A stretch of 64,000 nucleotides of DNA from Streptomyces sp. NBC_00683 (lineage in GTDB: Bacteria > Actinomycetota > Actinomycetes > Streptomycetales > Streptomycetaceae), in assembly GCF_036226745.1 (NCBI RefSeq), contig NZ_CP109013.1:4712001-4776000 (forward strand), read 5' to 3'. Positions 60,788 to 64,000 of this stretch are shown one piece after another. Made by a program: the position numbers and the translations under genes. Position 1 is the stretch's first letter. Each line of letters begins with the position of its first letter. The notes under the pieces were generated by a model. It saw only the letters and a list, made by a program, of their open reading frames with translations. It did no database searches and was not told where the DNA came from.

Positions 60788-61822
60788 ATGCCACGTGGAC
60801 GTCACCGCCATTCGCCACCCCTCCACAAAATCCTGCCCCCCTCCGTGGTGGCCGGAGTGTCGGTCGTCTGCGCCGCCGGAGCCTGGCTCCTCGCGGAACC
60901 TGTGGCGCTGCGCGTCCTGGTGGCCGCGACAGCGGCCGCCGCTCTCAGCGGCGCCTATCTGATGCGCAGCTGGGACCGGGCGGCAGGACTGCGTGTCGCG
61001 GAGCTGAACCGGGCCCGCGTCAGCGACGAGTGGAAGACCGAGGAGCGCATAGCCGAGCTCGAGGCCGACCTCGAGGAATCACGGGAACTGCGGCTCCGCC
61101 TGGAGACGAAACTGCGCCGCAAGCGGGTGGAGCTCGCCGGCCTGCGGGGCGAACACGCCTCTCTGCTGCGCCGGTACGCGAACGCCGAGACCGAGCGGGC
61201 CGGTGCCCTGGAGGGGCGCAGGCAGCTCGCCATCGAAGCGGCGGCCGTACCCCGCGAGCTCCCCACGGCCCGGTCGACCCCGACCCCGGCCGCCTACCTG
61301 CGCGCCGCCCAGGCCCTGCAGGAACTGACGCGCAACGCCGCGCTCCAGGAGGCCCGCCGCACGGCCGAGCTGGCCAGGCAGCGCGATCTCGCCGAGCGGG
61401 CCGCGGAGCGGGACTCGGAGGGCGAGGGCCCGAAGGGGAAGCACGCGGCGGCCGCCGGAGCGGGTGACCAGCACCAGCACCGCCGCCCTTCGGCCGCCCT
61501 CCCCGCACCTCAGCTGCCGTCCGCACCCGTGCGTGCGCCGCGCTCCGTACCCGCAGCTTCGGCCGTCGTCCCGTACGCGGGCGGGCGGCGCCATCTCGTC
61601 CCGCAGGGCAGCTTCGACTTCTTCGGTACGCAGAAGGCCAACGCCGCGATCGAGTCCGTGCAGAACGAGGACCTCGCGGACGTCGTGGGCGAGGAGGCCC
61701 TGGCCGCGCACCGTACGCGCACCGCCGAGAACCGGGCCGTCGGAAAGGTCATCGACCTGACCGCGCACGACGAGACCGAACAGCTTGACGTCGTCCGGCT
61801 GCGCAGCGCGATCTCCTCGTAG
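60788..61822 (+). CDS. Membrane protein with N-terminal TM pair and coiled coil
   Basis: 344 aa, not recognised as a named family. A basic start (MPRGRHRHSPP) precedes two TM segments (about 20-36 and 42-58). A coiled coil (about 75-135, heptad-like, Glu/Arg/Leu-rich) and a His/Gln-rich disordered middle follow. A conserved-looking C-terminus (GSFDFFGTQKANAAIESVQNEDLADVV...VIDLTAHDETEQ) suggests a protein-interaction site. It could scaffold a cytoplasmic partner at the membrane. The start is fixed by the TAAATT box, and an ATG 10 codons earlier overlaps it. Confidence 0.75.
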   Translation: MPRGRHRHSPPLHKILPPSVVAGVSVVCAAGAWLLAEPVALRVLVAATAAAALSGAYLMRSWDRAAGLRVAELNRARVSDEWKTEERIAELEADLEESRELRLRLETKLRRKRVELAGLRGEHASLLRRYANAETERAGALEGRRQLAIEAAAVPRELPTARSTPTPAAYLRAAQALQELTRNAALQEARRTAELARQRDLAERAAERDSEGEGPKGKHAAAAGAGDQHQHRRPSAALPAPQLPSAPVRAPRSVPAASAVVPYAGGRRHLVPQGSFDFFGTQKANAAIESVQNEDLADVVGEEALAAHRTRTAENRAVGKVIDLTAHDETEQLDVVRLRSAISS

Positions 61823-61848
61823 CCGTAGCCGTAGCCGTAGCTGTAGCC
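61819..61848. repeat. GTAGCC hexamer tandem repeat
   Basis: Five units (one is GTAGCT) start at the last codons of the coiled-coil membrane protein gene and run past its stop, with a further unit at 61853. TAG recurs in each unit. Confidence 0.75.
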
Positions 61849-61871
61849 GTACGTAGCCGCTGCGCGCCGGG

Positions 61872-61895
61872 AGTCGGCGGGCCGCCCCGCCGACT
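61872..61895. terminator. Bidirectional terminator at nuoD 3' end
   Basis: Perfect 10-bp stem AGTCGGCGGG/CCCGCCGACT with a 4-nt loop. The right arm overlaps the first bases of the nuoD stop codon. Confidence 0.65.
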
Positions 61896-63036
61896 ACTTG
61901 TCGATGTCCCCGACGACGAAGAAGAGCGACCCCAGGATCGCGACCATGTCGGCGACGAGAGTGCCCGGCAGCAGTTCGGTGAGCGCCTGGATGTTGTTGA
62001 ACGAGGCGGAGCGGAGCTTCAGCCGGTACGGGGTCTTCTCGCCCTTGGACACCAGGTAGTAGCCGTTGATGCCGAGCGGGTTCTCGGTCCACGCGTAGGT
62101 GTGCCCCTCGGGCGCCTTCAGGACCTTGGGCAACCGCTGGTTGATCGGCCCCGGTGCCAGGTCCGCCATCCGGTCCAGGCAGGCGTCCGCCAGGTCCAGG
62201 GCGTTGTGCGTCTGCTCCAGGAGGCACTCGAAGCGGGCCAGGCAGTCGCCCTCGGTCCGGGTGACGACCTTGAGGGTGTCCTGCAGCTCCCCGTACGCGA
62301 GGTAGGGCTCGTCGCGCCGCAGATCGAAGTCGACCCCGGACGCGCGGGCGATCGGACCGGACACCCCGTAGGCGTGCACGGCCTCGGCGGACAGCACGCC
62401 CACACCCCTGGTACGGCCCCGGAAGATCTCGTTGCCGAGCACCAGCCGGTCGTACACGTCCATCCGGGAGCGGACCGAGGCGACGGCCTCCCTGGCCCGC
62501 CCCAGCCAGCCCGCGGGAAGGTCCTCCTTGAGGCCGCCGACCCGGTTGAACATGTAGTGCATCCGGCCGCCGGAGACCTCCTCCATCACGGCCTGGAGCT
62601 CCTCGCGTTCCCGGAACGCGTAGAAGACCGGAGTGATCCCGCCGAGTTCGAGGGGGTAGGAGCCCAGGAACATCAGGTGGTTCAGGACCCGGTTCAGCTC
62701 GGCCAGCAGCGTCCTCGTCCAGACGGCGCGCTCCGGGACCTCCATGCCCAGCATGCGCTCGACGGCCATCACGACACCGAGCTCGTTGGAGAAGGCCGAC
62801 AGCCAGTCGTGGCGGTTGGCGAGCATGATGATCTGCCGGTAGTCGCGGGCCTCGAAGAGCTTCTCCGCGCCGCGGTGCATATAGCCGATGACGGGTTCGG
62901 CGTGCTGGATCCGTTCACCGTCCAGGACGAGCCGCAGCCGGAGCACGCCGTGTGTGGAGGGGTGCTGCGGACCGATGTTGAGCACCATGTCGGTGCTCTC
63001 TGCCGCGCCGCCGATGCCGACCGTCGTCTCCGTCAT
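61894..63036 (-). CDS. nuoD: Stand-alone NADH dehydrogenase subunit D paralogue
   Basis: 380-aa 49-kDa-subunit homologue (NuoD) of complex I; a second nuoD copy is known in Streptomyces. [26 protein letters not shown] (R55 at the position methylated in the mitochondrial homologue), [18 protein letters not shown], and the end [12 protein letters not shown] show the family. The quinone-site histidines H25/H29 are kept, but the Tyr that binds the quinone head group is Trp78 ([11 protein letters not shown] against RxDY). No other nuo gene is near. The gene follows a MidA-type methyltransferase gene on the same strand. A TACTGT box ends five bases before the ATG. Confidence 0.93.
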   Translation of the reverse strand: MTETTVGIGGAAESTDMVLNIGPQHPSTHGVLRLRLVLDGERIQHAEPVIGYMHRGAEKLFEARDYRQIIMLANRHDWLSAFSNELGVVMAVERMLGMEVPERAVWTRTLLAELNRVLNHLMFLGSYPLELGGITPVFYAFREREELQAVMEEVSGGRMHYMFNRVGGLKEDLPAGWLGRAREAVASVRSRMDVYDRLVLGNEIFRGRTRGVGVLSAEAVHAYGVSGPIARASGVDFDLRRDEPYLAYGELQDTLKVVTRTEGDCLARFECLLEQTHNALDLADACLDRMADLAPGPINQRLPKVLKAPEGHTYAWTENPLGINGYYLVSKGEKTPYRLKLRSASFNNIQALTELLPGTLVADMVAILGSLFFVVGDIDK

Positions 63037-63041
63037 GCGGG

Positions 63042-63047
63042 ACAGTA
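63042..63047 (-). promoter_or_regulatory. -10 box TACTGT for nuoD, leaderless
   Basis: TACTGT on the minus strand ends five bases before the nuoD ATG, so nuoD can be transcribed apart from the upstream methyltransferase gene. Confidence 0.45.
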
Positions 63048-63084
63048 TCCCCCTTCCCGTTCCCGGGACCCGGCCCCAGGTCCC

Positions 63085-64000
63085 TCAGACCGGCGGGGGC
63101 ACGGGGCGAGGCCCCGGCGCTGTCCGCTGCCGCAGCCACCCGAAGTCGCCGAGCCCGCCCCGGGCGGTGAGTTCAGCAGCCTCTCCGGCCGCCGCGAGTG
63201 CCCGCACATAGCCCGCCGGATCCGTCGACGCCCGTGCCAGAGGCGGACGTTCGCCGCTGACCCCCAGCTCCTTCAGCGCCGTCCGCTGATCCAGCAGTTC
63301 GGCCACCGCGCCGTTGCCCGCCGCCGCCTCCGCGCACGCGTCCAGCGCCACGTGCGAGGTCAGGTCGCAGCTGCCGTCCGGCACGGGCCGCACCTCGCGG
63401 CCGGCCCGGAAGCCGGTCAGTGTTCCGAACGGCGGCCTCGCCCCCCGTACATGCGCGTAGTCGACCGCGACCGCGACCCCCTCGGCCATCGAGGCGACCG
63501 CCCGGGTCCAGGCCTCGTCGCGCGGCCGGCCGATCTCCGCACGGGCACCCGGTCCGGTCAGCGGCCACCAGCGGGCCAGCCACTCCGCGTCCGCCCCGGT
63601 CACCGGATCGCCCAGCCGTTCCTCGCCGTCGGCCCGGACGAGGACGTAGCGGGCCACTCCGTCGGCGTCGGCCTCGGCGATGTCCGTCGGGACGTTGTCC
63701 AGCCATTCGTTGGCGAACAGCAGGCCCTTCGTGCCCTGCGGCAGCTCGGCGCTCCACCCGATGGCAGGGTCCAGGCCCGCCGGCCGTGGAGCGAGTTCCA
63801 CGGCGTGGGCCCGTACGACGAGTCCCGGACCGGCGGACCCGGCCCGCAGCGCCGTCAGCACGCCGGTCAGCAGCTCACCCCTGCCCGCTCCCACATCCAC
63901 CAGGTCCACGGAGTCCGTTCCCAGCTCGCGCGCCGTACCGACGAGCAGCCGGGCGACGGCGGAGGCGAACAGCGGGGATGCGTGCACCGATGTGCGGAAA
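63085..64000 (-). CDS. MidA/DUF185-family SAM methyltransferase (5' end outside window)
   Basis: At least 305 residues of a class I methyltransferase of the DUF185/COG1565 group, to which MidA and mitochondrial NDUFAF7 belong. The frame is open at the right edge ([11 protein letters not shown]), so the true start lies beyond. Motifs in order: [15 protein letters not shown] (SAM), [12 protein letters not shown] (the [16 protein letters not shown] family motif), [25 protein letters not shown] and [17 protein letters not shown]7 dimethylates an arginine in the NuoD homologue. Here the gene lies 48 bp upstream of nuoD on the same strand, so NuoD is the obvious predicted target. Confidence 0.88.
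   Translation of the reverse strand, partial: FRTSVHASPLFASAVARLLVGTARELGTDSVDLVDVGAGRGELLTGVLTALRAGSAGPGLVVRAHAVELAPRPAGLDPAIGWSAELPQGTKGLLFANEWLDNVPTDIAEADADGVARYVLVRADGEERLGDPVTGADAEWLARWWPLTGPGARAEIGRPRDEAWTRAVASMAEGVAVAVDYAHVRGARPPFGTLTGFRAGREVRPVPDGSCDLTSHVALDACAEAAAGNGAVAELLDQRTALKELGVSGERPPLARASTDPAGYVRALAAAGEAAELTARGGLGDFGWLRQRTAPGPRPVPPPV

Overview
The base composition (about 70% G+C, codons almost always ending in G or C), the gene families and the gene order point to a Streptomyces chromosome, probably in the conserved core arm. This is inferred from content only. No phage, insertion sequence, CRISPR array or integrative element was found.

Layout. Positions 1-6.1 kb hold DNA metabolism genes: the 3' end of topA with a lysine-rich tail, an MFS-thymidylate kinase-coiled coil fusion, and the clamp-loader delta-prime subunit. 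Next come a secreted tripeptidyl-peptidase-like lipoprotein, tRNA-Thr(CGT), and two secreted beta-1,3-glucanases (GH64 and GH16+CBM13). From 11 to 20 kb there are a mercaptopyruvate-type sulfurtransferase, an FtsX-type ABC exporter divergent from a histidine kinase/response regulator pair, a small-molecule kinase and a DUF2804 protein. From 20 to 24 kb, a streptogrisin-type protease and an intradiol dioxygenase sit side by side, both ending in the same type of chitin-binding module, followed by a reduced family A DNA polymerase. From 24 to 29 kb are an oxidoreductase, a DUF2786 protein and a FUSC-type exporter.

From 29 to 32 kb lies a Streptomyces-type WhiJ/AbaA regulatory cell (DUF397, RsbW-like ATPase, XRE/DUF5753). 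Two of its control regions carry copies of the same 17-bp motif. It is followed by an aldehyde dehydrogenase homologue that lacks the catalytic cysteine, a DinB protein, and a PadR-DrrAB exporter locus with three copies of one dyad operator. From 36 to 42 kb are glutamate decarboxylase, WrbA, a YbjQ-type protein, DedA, a ThrE-type exporter and pyrophosphatase. From 42 to 54 kb is the conserved actinobacterial block dacB - DUF2342 - tilS - hpt - ftsH - folE, with folK, folB and folP on the opposite strand. The window ends with an MprF-like protein, a membrane-anchored esterase, a divergent OpuC-type osmoprotectant transporter, a coiled-coil membrane protein, and a nuoD paralogue directly downstream of a MidA-family methyltransferase.

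Most notable observations. (1) A MidA/NDUFAF7-family methyltransferase lies just upstream of a stand-alone NuoD paralogue. The arginine that NDUFAF7 methylates in the mitochondrial NuoD homologue is kept, but the quinone-binding tyrosine is replaced by tryptophan. (2) An aldehyde dehydrogenase has Ser in place of its nucleophile. (3) The DUF397/ATPase/HTH cell has a shared operator-like motif. (4) The PadR locus has three matching dyads placed over promoter elements. (5) At least twelve genes have a TAnnnT box ending 5-7 nt before the start codon, the signature of leaderless transcripts.
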